A stretch of 64,000 nucleotides of DNA, taken from contig NZ_OLMK01000096.1 of the NCBI RefSeq assembly GCF_900290235.1, positions 62,001 to 126,000 of the forward strand, in the 5' to 3' direction. Both the position numbers and the translations under genes were made by a program. Below the pieces are notes generated by a model. The model had not been told where the DNA came from and did no database searches. It saw nothing but the letters and a program-made list of their open reading frames with translations. Positions within the stretch are counted from its first letter, which is position 1; each line of letters opens with the position of its first letter. The DNA is from Streptomyces sp. MA5143a. Lineage in GTDB: Bacteria; Actinomycetota; Actinomycetes; Streptomycetales; Streptomycetaceae. This document shows positions 6,644 through 14,124 of this stretch, piece by piece.

Positions 6644-8485
6644 GTGAACACACATGACTCCGCGAGGCCCGAACCTCCGCCGCCCCAGCTGACGCAGGCG
6701 CCCGATCCCGCGCCGGCACCCGGCCCCGTACAGGCGCCCGATTCCCCGCAGGGCGCCGCCCCGCGCCCCCCGCTCCGCGCGCTGCTCGCCCACGCCCGCC
6801 CGCACCGCAGGGTGCTGCTGCTGGTCCTCGCCCTGACCCTGGCCGGCAGCGCGGCCGGGCTCGCGCAGCCGATGGTCGTGGAGTCCTCGCTGACGGCGCT
6901 GATGACCGGCGGCGACCTGACCCGCGAACTCCTGCTGATGCTGGCCCTGTTGGCGGTGTCCATCGCGCTGACCTGGACGCAGGCCCTGGTGAGCGAGCGC
7001 ACGGCGGAGAAGGTCGTGCTGCATGTGCGCCGGGGACTGATCCACCGTCTGATCAGGCTGCGCACGGCCGAGTTGGACAGGACGGAGCCGGGCGGCCTCA
7101 CCACCCGCGTGACGTCCGACAGCACGCTCGTGCAGCACGCGGCGACCAGTGGGGTGATCCAGCTGCTCGACGGCGGTATCCATCTGATCGCCACCATCGT
7201 CCTGATGGGCATGACCAGCCTGCCGCTGCTCGGCATCACCTCCGGCGTGCTGCTGGTGGTCGGTGTCGCGATGGGCGTGGTGATGCCGAGGATCCGCCGG
7301 GTGACCACGCGCGCGCAGACCTCGGTCGGCGAGATCGGCGCCGCCCTCGACCGCGCGCTCGGCGCCGCCCGCACCGTGAAGGCCAACGGCGGCGAGGCGA
7401 CGGAGACCGCGCGGGCCGTGGCCGCCGCCGAGGACGCCTACCGGGCCGGCCTGACCGGCGCCCGCTACCACGCCACGATCGCCGTGCTCTCCGCCCTGGT
7501 CGTCCAGGCGTCGTTCCTCGCGGTCATCGGCTTCGGCGGCGCCCTGGTCGCCACCGGCGCCCTCGACCTGGCCGCGCTGATCGCCTTTCTGCTCTATCTG
7601 TTCAACCTGGGCGGCCCGGTGCTGTCCCTGGTCGGCGGCACGACCTCGCTCCAGCAGGGCCTCGGCGCGCTCACCCGCATCGAGGAGGTCGAGCGGATGG
7701 AGATCGAGACGGACGTCGACGAGACCCCGGCCCGCCCGGCCGGCCCGCCGCCGCAAGTGACCCTGGAGAACGTCACGTTCGCCTACCCGGGCCGCGCCAC
7801 CACCCTCGACGGGGTGGGCCTGGTCGCCCCGGCCGGCGGAGTCACCGCCCTCGTCGGCCCCTCCGGCAGCGGCAAGACGACCGTCTTCTCGCTCCTCCAG
7901 CGGTTCTACGAGCCGGACTCCGGACGCGTCCTCCTCGACGGCACCGACATCGCGACCCTCAGCCGCGCCGAGGTGCGCCGCCGGATCGCGTACGTGGAGC
8001 AGGACACCCCGATGCTCGCCGGCACCCTCCGCGAGAACCTCCTGTACGCCGCGCCCGACGCGGCCGAGGACGAGGTCGCCCGCGTCCTGCGGGACACCCT
8101 GCTCGACTCGCTGGTCGCCCGGCTCCCGGAGGGCCTCGACACCCAGGTCGGCGCCCGCGGTCTCGCCCTGTCCGGCGGGGAACGCCAGCGCCTCGCCATC
8201 GCCCGCGCACTGCTGCGCCGCCCCCAGGTGCTGCTGCTCGACGAGGCGACCGCCCACCTCGACGGTCTCAGCGAGACGGCGCTGCGGCACACCGTGGAGC
8301 GGGCCGCCGAGCACTGCACGGTGCTGCTCATCGCCCACCGGCTGTCCACGGTGACCTCCGCCGACCACATGGTGCTGCTCGCCGGCGGGCGGGTGCGCGA
8401 CCATGGCCGGCACGGGGAACTCCTGGGCAGGGACGAGCTGTACCGGGACCTCGCCGCCACCCAGCTGACCGCCGCGGGAGCGTGA
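6644..8485 (+). CDS. ABC transporter, permease-ATPase half-transporter
   Basis: 613 aa from GTG at 6644. A Pro-rich N-terminus is followed by an ABC type-1 membrane domain (about residues 60-340, six hydrophobic segments) and an ATPase domain: Walker A GPSGSGKTT, Q-loop YVEQDTPML, signature LSGGERQRLAIARAL, Walker B VLLLDEATAHLD and the switch AHRLST. It is homologous to exporters of lipid A/peptide type and diverges from the precursor gene, so it probably exports the lanthipeptide or its precursor as a homodimer. The open frame extends far upstream, across the other strand's genes. An ATG at 6530 inside the 15-bp repeats is an alternative start. Confidence 0.9.
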   Translation: MNTHDSARPEPPPPQLTQAPDPAPAPGPVQAPDSPQGAAPRPPLRALLAHARPHRRVLLLVLALTLAGSAAGLAQPMVVESSLTALMTGGDLTRELLLMLALLAVSIALTWTQALVSERTAEKVVLHVRRGLIHRLIRLRTAELDRTEPGGLTTRVTSDSTLVQHAATSGVIQLLDGGIHLIATIVLMGMTSLPLLGITSGVLLVVGVAMGVVMPRIRRVTTRAQTSVGEIGAALDRALGAARTVKANGGEATETARAVAAAEDAYRAGLTGARYHATIAVLSALVVQASFLAVIGFGGALVATGALDLAALIAFLLYLFNLGGPVLSLVGGTTSLQQGLGALTRIEEVERMEIETDVDETPARPAGPPPQVTLENVTFAYPGRATTLDGVGLVAPAGGVTALVGPSGSGKTTVFSLLQRFYEPDSGRVLLDGTDIATLSRAEVRRRIAYVEQDTPMLAGTLRENLLYAAPDAAEDEVARVLRDTLLDSLVARLPEGLDTQVGARGLALSGGERQRLAIARALLRRPQVLLLDEATAHLDGLSETALRHTVERAAEHCTVLLIAHRLSTVTSADHMVLLAGGRVRDHGRHGELLGRDELYRDLAATQLTAAGA

Positions 8486-8555
8486 ACGCACCGCCCTCCG
8501 TCCTACCTGACGTACTGACCACCGTCAGACCCCCACACAGCGAAGGAACACCGCA

Positions 8556-9224
8556 ATGCCGAAGGACCCGGCCCCCACCACCTCGCTCGCCAAGAAGACC
8601 GACGAGGACGCGTACGACGCCCACGAGGACCACCCGTACGACGCCCACGACGACCACGACGGTTACGACGACCACGACGACGCGGACGGGTACGAGGAGA
8701 GCGGGCCCGCGCCCGTGGTCGAGCACACCGTCGAGGACGACCGGTTCGGCGCGCTGACCGTCCGGCTGGACTCCGAGCTGGGCGAGGTCACGGTGACCGG
8801 CGAGCGGGTGCCGCGGGTCGAGCTGTGGCGGGCCGAGGGGACCGAGGGCGAGGACCACATACCGGTCGGCACCCGTGACGGTGCGCGGCTCACCCTGACC
8901 GTCGACGGCGAGGACGCGGTGATCGACCCCGCCAAGGGCCGGCTGACCCGGCGCTCGTACCGCGTGGACGTGCGGTACGCGGAGCGCTCCTGGCGGCTGG
9001 TGCCCGACTCCATCCCGGGCAGCCGGCTGGTGCGGGCCGGGGCGTACCTCGGGGACTTCACCTCCGGGGGCGACGGGAAGGTCCTGGTGGAGTGGCGCGA
9101 GGACGCCGAGCCGGAGGCGCTGGACGCGGCCCTCGGCTACGCCCTCGCCGCCGCGTTCGGCACGGGCGCCCAGCCCCTGTGGATGACGGCGATCGAGATG
9201 GTCGGCGACCTCCTGCCCGGCTGA
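8556..9224 (+). CDS. Asp/His-rich hypothetical protein of the lanthipeptide locus
   Basis: 222 aa, ATG behind AAGGAACACCGCA, 70 bp after the transporter gene. Residues about 15-50 are a low-complexity Asp/His/Tyr/Glu tract (DAHEDHPYDAHDDHDGYDDH type) that could bind metal ions. The rest is a soluble beta-rich looking domain with VEHTVEDDRFGALTVRLDSE, WRLVPDSIPGSRL and a C-terminal helix ending in WMTAIEMVGDLLPG. No known family was recognised. Position makes it a cluster member, possibly for immunity or maturation. That is inference only. A strong terminator follows. Confidence 0.75.
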   Translation: MPKDPAPTTSLAKKTDEDAYDAHEDHPYDAHDDHDGYDDHDDADGYEESGPAPVVEHTVEDDRFGALTVRLDSELGEVTVTGERVPRVELWRAEGTEGEDHIPVGTRDGARLTLTVDGEDAVIDPAKGRLTRRSYRVDVRYAERSWRLVPDSIPGSRLVRAGAYLGDFTSGGDGKVLVEWREDAEPEALDAALGYALAAAFGTGAQPLWMTAIEMVGDLLPG

Positions 9225-9242
9225 CTCCCGGCACACAGCGGA

Positions 9243-9280
9243 GAGGCCCTGCCGGTACTCCCCAGTACCGGCAGGGCCTC
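9243..9280. terminator. bidirectional hairpin terminator
   Basis: Perfect 17-bp stem, arms 9243-9259 and 9264-9280, with a CCCC loop, between two convergent genes. It can end transcription from both sides. Confidence 0.85.
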
Positions 9281-9299
9281 GTCGTGTCCCCCGCGGAGG

Positions 9300-9545
9300 T
9301 CAGCCGCAGGTTCCCCTGATGTCGTCCTCGTACAGGTGCGAGACGATCGCCGCCTCGAACCGGGACTTGAGGTCGAGCTTGCGCACGATGTTGGCGGTGT
9401 GGGCCCGTACCGTGCGCTCCGCGATGCCCAGGCGGCGGGCGAGCCAGCGGTTCTGCTCGCCCGTCGCGAGCAGCAGCAGCACCTCCCGCTCGCGATCGGT
9501 CAGCGCGGAGAAGTCGAGTGCGTCCTCCCGTACGGCAACAGCCAT
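9300..9545 (-). CDS. stand-alone LuxR-type HTH DNA-binding protein
   Basis: 81 aa from ATG at 9545 with a GGGGG ribosome binding site. Nearly the whole protein is a GerE/LuxR helix-turn-helix: LTDREREVLLLLATGEQNRWLARRLGIAERTVRAHTANIVRKLDLKSRFEA, preceded by only 13 residues. There is no receiver or ligand domain, unlike classical NarL regulators. It is next to the lanthipeptide genes and may regulate them or compete with the full-length regulator downstream. A longer frame extends upstream to 9893, but it covers tandem repeats and has no better start. Confidence 0.85.
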   Translation of the reverse strand: MAVAVREDALDFSALTDREREVLLLLATGEQNRWLARRLGIAERTVRAHTANIVRKLDLKSRFEAAIVSHLYEDDIRGTCG

Positions 9546-9612
9546 GTGAGTCCCCCTGGTTGTGTTCGGTCGTGTCGGCTTCCGTCGGCTCGTGGCCGGG
9601 GAATCCGTGCGC

Positions 9613-9675
9613 ATCCATCGGCTCGTGCCCGACGTCCATGGGTTCGTGTCCGACGTCCATCGGTCCTTGTCCGAC
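9613..9675. repeat. three tandem 21-bp repeats upstream of the small LuxR gene
   Basis: Units at 9613-9633, 9634-9654 and 9655-9675 follow the pattern GTCCATCGGTTCGTGTCCGAC with 3-4 changes each. They lie in the 440-bp stretch 9546-9985 between two divergent regulator genes. The period of 21 bp is two helical turns, so they could be an array of regulator binding sites on one DNA face. The rest of this gap shows nothing else recognisable. Confidence 0.75.
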
Positions 9676-9985
9676 GGATTCCAGCCTGCCAAGCGCTTTC
9701 GGCCGGATCCCGCCCCGCGGGGCGCAGCTTGCTGCACCGGCGCGACACCATGCTGCGAGCGAAACTTTCGGCCCGCGCCGTTCGTTCGTGTCGTGGCCCG
9801 GGCTCTTCCGTCACACATTCGCCACACGTTCCACGGCGAGCCGCCGTGAACGGACGAAGTCTTGACCAACGCATTACTGTGAGTCCCGATCATTTCGGTG
9901 GATTCCGCATCGCCGTGGCCCGACCAGCCACACCCGCGATACCGGCCACCGGCCCGGGCCGTACGGGAGGAACACGGGGGGACAG

Positions 9986-11053
9986 ATGAACGATGCGGGC
10001 AGCATGGGGCTGTTGGGGCTCACCGCGATGGAGGAGCGCGTCTACCGGCACTTCCTGAGGAATCCGGGGACGACGGCGGAGGACATCCACCTCCTGCTCC
10101 ACGCGTCGCAGGACGTCGTCGGGGCCGCGCTGCGGCGACTGACGGAACTGGGCCTGCTCCGCCGCGCCGAGGCGACGGCGGAGGGCGGGGCGGCGGGCGC
10201 GGCGCGGGCGGCGGAGGATCCGGCCGCCGCCGGGAGCGAAGCCGGCGGCACCCTGACGGCGGCCGACCCCGAGGTGGCCGTCGGCCTGCTCACCGACCGG
10301 CGGCTGAGCGAACTGCACCACGAACTGCAACAGGTGACCCGGCCCCGTCACCTCGTCGCGGAACTCCGCGCCGAGCAGGGCGCCCACACCCAGGCCGGCG
10401 GCGGCGTGGAGCGGATGACGAACCTGACGCAGATCCGCGACCGGATCGACGACCTGGCGTTCTTCGCCCGCGAGGAGATCCTCTCCGTCGAGCCCTACCG
10501 GGCGCTCACCCGGGAGAACATCGCGCACGCGCGGCCGCTGGACAGCCGCTGTCTGCGCCGGGGCGTCCACATCCGCAGCGTCGTCCTCAAGGACGCCCTG
10601 GACGATCCGGCGACCGCCGCCTACCTGCGCGAACTGAACGCGCAGGGCGCGCGGATCAGGGTCGCCGCCGACATCGCCGAGCGCGTCCTCGTCTACGACC
10701 GGCACACCGCGCTGGTCCCGGCGGACCCGTCGGACACCTCGCGCGGCGCGCTGGTCGCGCAGGAACCGGGCCTGGTGGCCAGCATCCTGGCCCTCTTCGA
10801 GAAGATCTGGGACCAGGCGACGGACCTCACCGACCTGCTGGGCGCCCCGGCACCCGAGTCGGAGGCCCTGACGCCGATGGAGCTGGAGGTCCTGAAGTCG
10901 ATGTGCCGGGTCACCAAGGACGAGATCGGTGCCCGTGAACTCGGCGTCTCCCTGCGCACCTACCGCCGGCACGTCGCCGACGTACTGCGCACGCTGAACG
11001 CCAGCAACCGTCCGCATGCGGCCCTGCTGGCCCGGGAGCGGGGCTGGATCTGA
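9986..11053 (+). CDS. LuxR-type transcriptional regulator with N-terminal winged helix
   Basis: 355 aa, ATG behind GGAGG and GGGGGGACAG. Residues about 10-55 form a TrmB-like winged-helix segment (LTAMEERVYRHFLRNPGTTAEDIH, LHASQDVVGAALRRLTELGLL). The middle (about 120-270) resembles the phospholipase-D-like or ligand domain of Streptomyces pathway regulators. The C-terminal 65 residues are a LuxR HTH: LTPMELEVLKSMCRVTKDEIGAR, LGVSLRTYRRHVADVLRTLNA. This architecture is common for pathway-specific regulators in Streptomyces RiPP and polyketide clusters, so control of the neighbouring lanthipeptide genes is likely. Confidence 0.85.
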   Translation: MNDAGSMGLLGLTAMEERVYRHFLRNPGTTAEDIHLLLHASQDVVGAALRRLTELGLLRRAEATAEGGAAGAARAAEDPAAAGSEAGGTLTAADPEVAVGLLTDRRLSELHHELQQVTRPRHLVAELRAEQGAHTQAGGGVERMTNLTQIRDRIDDLAFFAREEILSVEPYRALTRENIAHARPLDSRCLRRGVHIRSVVLKDALDDPATAAYLRELNAQGARIRVAADIAERVLVYDRHTALVPADPSDTSRGALVAQEPGLVASILALFEKIWDQATDLTDLLGAPAPESEALTPMELEVLKSMCRVTKDEIGARELGVSLRTYRRHVADVLRTLNASNRPHAALLARERGWI

Positions 11054-11062
11054 CCCCGCCGG

Positions 11063-11455
11063 TCAGGGCGTCCCGGCGGCACGCCAGCCGCCCAGCGCCG
11101 GGTCGGTGAGGACCTCCGCCAGCCAGTCCCGTACGGCATGGGCGGGCGAACCGGACGGGGGCCGGATCCGAAGGTGGATCCGGCCCCCGTCCTCGTCGAG
11201 TCGCCAGGCGTGTTCCCAGCCCCCGGGCAGTTGGCCGAGGACCCTGATCACGGCCGTCGCGGCGGGTGCGTCACCGGGAGCCCTGCGGACGAGGACCAGT
11301 TCCCGGAACCCACCGCCCCGGTACTCCTTCTCCCGGCACGTCGGGCCCCGGTGTTCCCCGCGGTACTCACCGTCCCGGTACTCACCGTCCCGGTACTCAC
11401 CGTTCCGGCACTCACCGTCCCGGTGCTCACCGTCCTGGAACTCCACGGTCGTCAT
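11063..11455 (-). CDS. small protein with N-terminal EYRDG repeats
   Basis: 130 aa. Residues 7-45 consist of pentapeptides of the type (E/C)(Y/H)RDG or RNG, encoded by 15-bp direct repeats at about 11340-11450. Residues 50-130 look like a folded domain (FRELVLVRRAPGDAPAATAVIRVLGQLPGGWEHAWRLDEDGGRIHLRIRPPSG, HAVRDWLAEVLTDPALGGW). No known family was recognised. It starts 22 bp after the stop of the small exported peptide gene, so the two probably form an operon. The charged repeats may be an expandable tract. Confidence 0.65.
   Translation of the reverse strand: MTTVEFQDGEHRDGECRNGEYRDGEYRDGEYRGEHRGPTCREKEYRGGGFRELVLVRRAPGDAPAATAVIRVLGQLPGGWEHAWRLDEDGGRIHLRIRPPSGSPAHAVRDWLAEVLTDPALGGWRAAGTP
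11153..11192. terminator. 17-bp perfect hairpin inside the 3' part of the EYRDG gene
   Basis: Arms 11153-11169 and 11176-11192 with a GAAGGT loop. It is 100 bp downstream of the regulator stop at 11053 and could terminate that transcript, although it lies in coding sequence on the other strand (residues HLRIRPPSG region). Confidence 0.55.
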
Positions 11456-11477
11456 CCCGTCCGTTCGTCCCGCCGGC

Positions 11478-11621
11478 TCACTGCCAGCCGTTGACGGACA
11501 GCGCGACCGACGGCCCGGACCCCGCGGCCACCGTCGCTCCCAGCGGCAGGGCCATGATCAGCGCGAGCGCCGACAGTGTCCTGATGATGCGTGCGTTCCC
11601 CGTGTTCCCCGTGTTCTTCAT
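11478..11621 (-). CDS. 47-aa putative exported small peptide
   Basis: A short gene with ATG at 11621 and TGA at 11480-11478. The product starts MKNTGNTGNARIIRTLSALA, a charged stretch followed by a hydrophobic core LSALALIMALPLGATVAA. It ends with GSGPSVALSVNGWQ, so it looks like a signal peptide with a very short mature part of about 15-20 residues. It contains no Cys. It lies 22 bp before the EYRDG protein gene in the same direction. It could be a secreted signalling peptide or a small membrane peptide. Function is unknown. The in-frame repeat ACACGGGGA in the first codons gives the NTGNTGN sequence. Confidence 0.6.
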   Translation of the reverse strand: MKNTGNTGNARIIRTLSALALIMALPLGATVAAGSGPSVALSVNGWQ

Positions 11622-11692
11622 GACCACGACTCTGCCAGCGGGAACAACCCGCCTGAAGGCTCCGCGATGTCAGGATGCTGCACCGGGCGGGA

Positions 11693-11721
11693 CACTTGCT
11701 GCCAGGCACTTTGCTGCCAGG
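11693..11721. repeat. tandem direct repeat upstream of the small exported peptide gene
   Basis: CACTTGCTGCCAGG (11693-11706) is followed immediately by CACTTTGCTGCCAGG (11707-11721). It lies in the promoter side of the 11478-11621 gene and just past the end of hspR. It could be a regulator binding site. Confidence 0.5.
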
Positions 11722-11756
11722 CGGCGGCCTGCGGGGGCGGTCCGCGGGGGCGGCTC

Positions 11757-12215
11757 TCAGTCCGAGGTCTGCTGCCGCTTCGGCCGCCACACGACCAGCG
11801 CGCTCGTCTGCTGCACCTCCTGGTAGGGCACCAGGTCACGCCGGTACGACGCGTGCACCGCGGCCTCGCGCTGCTGCATCGCCGCCGCCGCTCCCTCGAC
11901 CGCCGTCTGGAGCTCGGCGACGCGCTGCTGGAGCGCGGCGACCTGGTTCTCCAGCTCGATGATGCGCTTGATGCCGGCCAGGTTGATGCCCTCGTCCTGC
12001 GACAACTGCTGCACGGTGCGCAGCAGTTCGATGTCGCGGGCCGAGTACCGCCGACCGCGCCCGGCCGTACGGTCGGGCGAGACCAGGCCGAGGCGGTCGT
12101 ACTGGCGCAGGGTCTGCGGGTGCAGACCGGAGAGCTGGGCGGCCACCGAGATGACGTACACCGGTGTCTCTTCCGTCAGCTCATAGGGGTTACGACGGCG
12201 GCCGGGTGTGTCCAT
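11757..12215 (-). CDS. hspR: heat-shock repressor HspR (MerR family)
   Basis: 152 aa from ATG at 12215. The MerR helix-turn-helix reads VYVISVAAQLSGLHPQTLRQYDRLGLVSPDRTAGRGRRYSARDIELL (about residues 18-65). It is followed by an effector and dimerisation coiled coil ELENQVAALQQRVAELQ. HspR represses the dnaK operon by binding HAIR sites and uses DnaK as co-repressor in Streptomyces. It is the last gene of hspR-dnaJ-grpE-dnaK as transcribed from the minus strand, 7 bp after dnaJ. Exact HAIR operators upstream of dnaK confirm autoregulation. The longer upstream frame overlaps dnaJ and is not used. Confidence 0.97.
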   Translation of the reverse strand: MDTPGRRRNPYELTEETPVYVISVAAQLSGLHPQTLRQYDRLGLVSPDRTAGRGRRYSARDIELLRTVQQLSQDEGINLAGIKRIIELENQVAALQQRVAELQTAVEGAAAAMQQREAAVHASYRRDLVPYQEVQQTSALVVWRPKRQQTSD

Positions 12216-12222
12216 GGTGTGG

Positions 12223-13401
12223 TCATGCTCCCTTCGCGGCCTGGAACAGCTCCGCCCGCGGGTCCTCGCCCGCGGTCGCCTCGCGATACGCCTCCAGGGC
12301 GTCACGAGCCTTCCCCGACAGATCCTTGGGGACACTCACCTCGACGGTGATCAGCAGGTCCCCACGGGTGCCGTCCTTGCGGACCGCTCCCTTGCCGCGG
12401 GCCCGCATCGTACGCCCGTTGGGGGTGCCCGGGGGCAGTTTCAGGGTGACCGGGGGGCCGCCCAGGGTCGGGACCCTGACCTCCCCGCCGAGCGCCGCCT
12501 CCGGGTACGTGACCGGCACCGTCACCGTGAGGTTGTCGTCCTTGCGCCCGAACACCGGGTGCGTGTCGACGTGCACGACCACGTACAGGTCGCCCGCGGG
12601 GCCGCCGCGCTCGCCGGGCGCGCCCTTGCCGCGCAGCCGTATCCGCTGCCCGTCGGCGACGCCGGCCGGGATGCGGACCTGCATGGTGCGGGACGACTTG
12701 GCCCGGCCGGAGCCCTTGCAGATGTCGCAGGGGTTCTCGGCGATCAGGCCCCGGCCCTTGCAGTCCGGGCACGGATCCGTCAGGGAGAAGCCGCCGCCGG
12801 AGCCCCGCGCGACCTGGCCGGTGCCGACGCACGTCGGGCACACCCGGGGGGTGCCGTTGGCGTCGCCGGTGCCCGAACAGGCCTTGCACGGGGACTGCGA
12901 GGACATCCGCAGCGGCACGGTGGCGCCCTCGATGGCCTCCGTGAAGCTCAGCGTGACCTCGGACTCGATGTCCTGGCCGCGCCGGGGCTGCACCCGCGTG
13001 GTGCCGGAGCTGCCCCGGTTGAACAGGCCCCCGAAGACGTCACCGATCCCGCCGCCGAAGCCGCCCGCTCCCTGTCCGCCCTGGGCGCCGCCCCCGAAGA
13101 GGTCGCCCAGGTCGAAGTTGAACGAGCCGCCGCCCGCGCCGGGGCCCGGACGGAAGCCGCCGTTGCCGAACAGCGCGCGGGCCTCGTCGTACTCCTTGCG
13201 CTTCTTGGGGTCGCCGAGGACGTCGTTCGCCTCGGAGATCTCCTTGAACCGCTCCTCGGCCTTGGCGTTTCCCTTGTTGGCGTCCGGGTGGAACTCGCGG
13301 GCGAGCTTCCGGTACGCCTTCTTGATCTCGGCCTCGGTGGCGTCCTTGGGGACGCCGAGGACCTTGTAGTAGTCCTTCTCGATGAAGTCCTTGGTGCTCA
13401 T
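12223..13401 (-). CDS. dnaJ: co-chaperone DnaJ
   Basis: 392 aa, typical of the full-length DnaJ type A. The J domain has the HPD tripeptide (REFHPDANKG, about residues 36-45). A Gly/Phe-rich region (about 75-130) follows. Then come four zinc-finger motifs CxxCxGxG: CKACSGTG, CPTCVGTG, CPDCKGRG and CDICKGSG. It stimulates DnaK ATPase and delivers substrates. It lies 42 bp after grpE in the heat-shock operon. A note on the J domain: HPDANK replaces the commoner HPDKNP, as in other actinobacterial DnaJ proteins. Confidence 0.98.
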   Translation of the reverse strand: MSTKDFIEKDYYKVLGVPKDATEAEIKKAYRKLAREFHPDANKGNAKAEERFKEISEANDVLGDPKKRKEYDEARALFGNGGFRPGPGAGGGSFNFDLGDLFGGGAQGGQGAGGFGGGIGDVFGGLFNRGSSGTTRVQPRRGQDIESEVTLSFTEAIEGATVPLRMSSQSPCKACSGTGDANGTPRVCPTCVGTGQVARGSGGGFSLTDPCPDCKGRGLIAENPCDICKGSGRAKSSRTMQVRIPAGVADGQRIRLRGKGAPGERGGPAGDLYVVVHVDTHPVFGRKDDNLTVTVPVTYPEAALGGEVRVPTLGGPPVTLKLPPGTPNGRTMRARGKGAVRKDGTRGDLLITVEVSVPKDLSGKARDALEAYREATAGEDPRAELFQAAKGA

Positions 13402-13443
13402 CCCCGGCGCCCCTCCTTCCCGTCGTGTTCCGCGTCGTGGACG

Positions 13444-14124
13444 TCAGCCCTCGTCCGGGCCACCGTTCTCCTTGTCGTCGGCCGTCTCCGCGGACTCGCC
13501 GTCCGCCTTGACTGTCTGCGCCCCCGGCTGGGGTTCGGCCACGGCCACCCGCGCGGGGCGGATGGTCCGTTCGCCGATGCGATACCCCGGCTGCAGAATC
13601 GCCACGCACGTCGTCTCGGTGACGTCCGGCGCGTAGCTGTGCATGAGGGCCTCGTGGATCGTCGGGTCGAAGGGCTCGCCCTCCTTGCCGAACTGCTGCA
13701 GACCCATCTTCGCCGCGACGGTCTCCAGCGACTCCGCGACGGACTTGAAGCCGCCGACGAGTTCGCCGTGCTCCCGTGCGCGGCCGATGTCGTCGAGCAC
13801 GGGCAGGAGCTCGGTCAGGAGGTTCGCGACGGCGATCTCCTTGACCGTGATCCGGTCGCGCTCGACCCGCCGACGGTAGTTCTGGTACTCGGCCTGGAGG
13901 CGCTGGAGGTCCGCCGTGCGCTCACCGAGCGCCGTGCGCACCTGGTCCAGCTGGGCCGTCAGGCCGGCCACCTGGGCCGCCGCTGCCGCGTCCCCGGCCG
14001 GGGCCGCCCCCTCCTTGGGGGCGGCCTTCGGCTCGGCGTCCTCGGAGCCGGAGGAGGGGACGTCGGGCTGCTGCGGCTGACCTTGCGGCTGCTGCTCGTC
14101 GAAGCCCGGGGTCTCCTCCGTCAC
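13444..14124 (-). CDS. grpE: nucleotide exchange factor GrpE
   Basis: 226 aa. The acidic, Gln/Pro-rich N-terminus and a long coiled coil (VAGLTAQLDQVRTALGERTADLQRLQAEYQNYRRRVERD) lead to the conserved C-terminal beta-wing (VETVAAKMGLQQFGKEGEPFDPTIHEAL, ETTCVAILQPGYRIGERTIRPARVAVA). It exchanges ADP on DnaK. The ATG overlaps the dnaK stop (ATGA). The C-terminal tail beyond the beta-wing is acidic and Streptomyces-like. Confidence 0.97.
   Translation of the reverse strand: MTEETPGFDEQQPQGQPQQPDVPSSGSEDAEPKAAPKEGAAPAGDAAAAAQVAGLTAQLDQVRTALGERTADLQRLQAEYQNYRRRVERDRITVKEIAVANLLTELLPVLDDIGRAREHGELVGGFKSVAESLETVAAKMGLQQFGKEGEPFDPTIHEALMHSYAPDVTETTCVAILQPGYRIGERTIRPARVAVAEPQPGAQTVKADGESAETADDKENGGPDEG

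Noticed and set aside
6149..8491. 780-codon minus-strand frame across the transporter
   Set aside because: It is the high-GC shadow of the transporter gene. Only its last 72 codons are the precursor.
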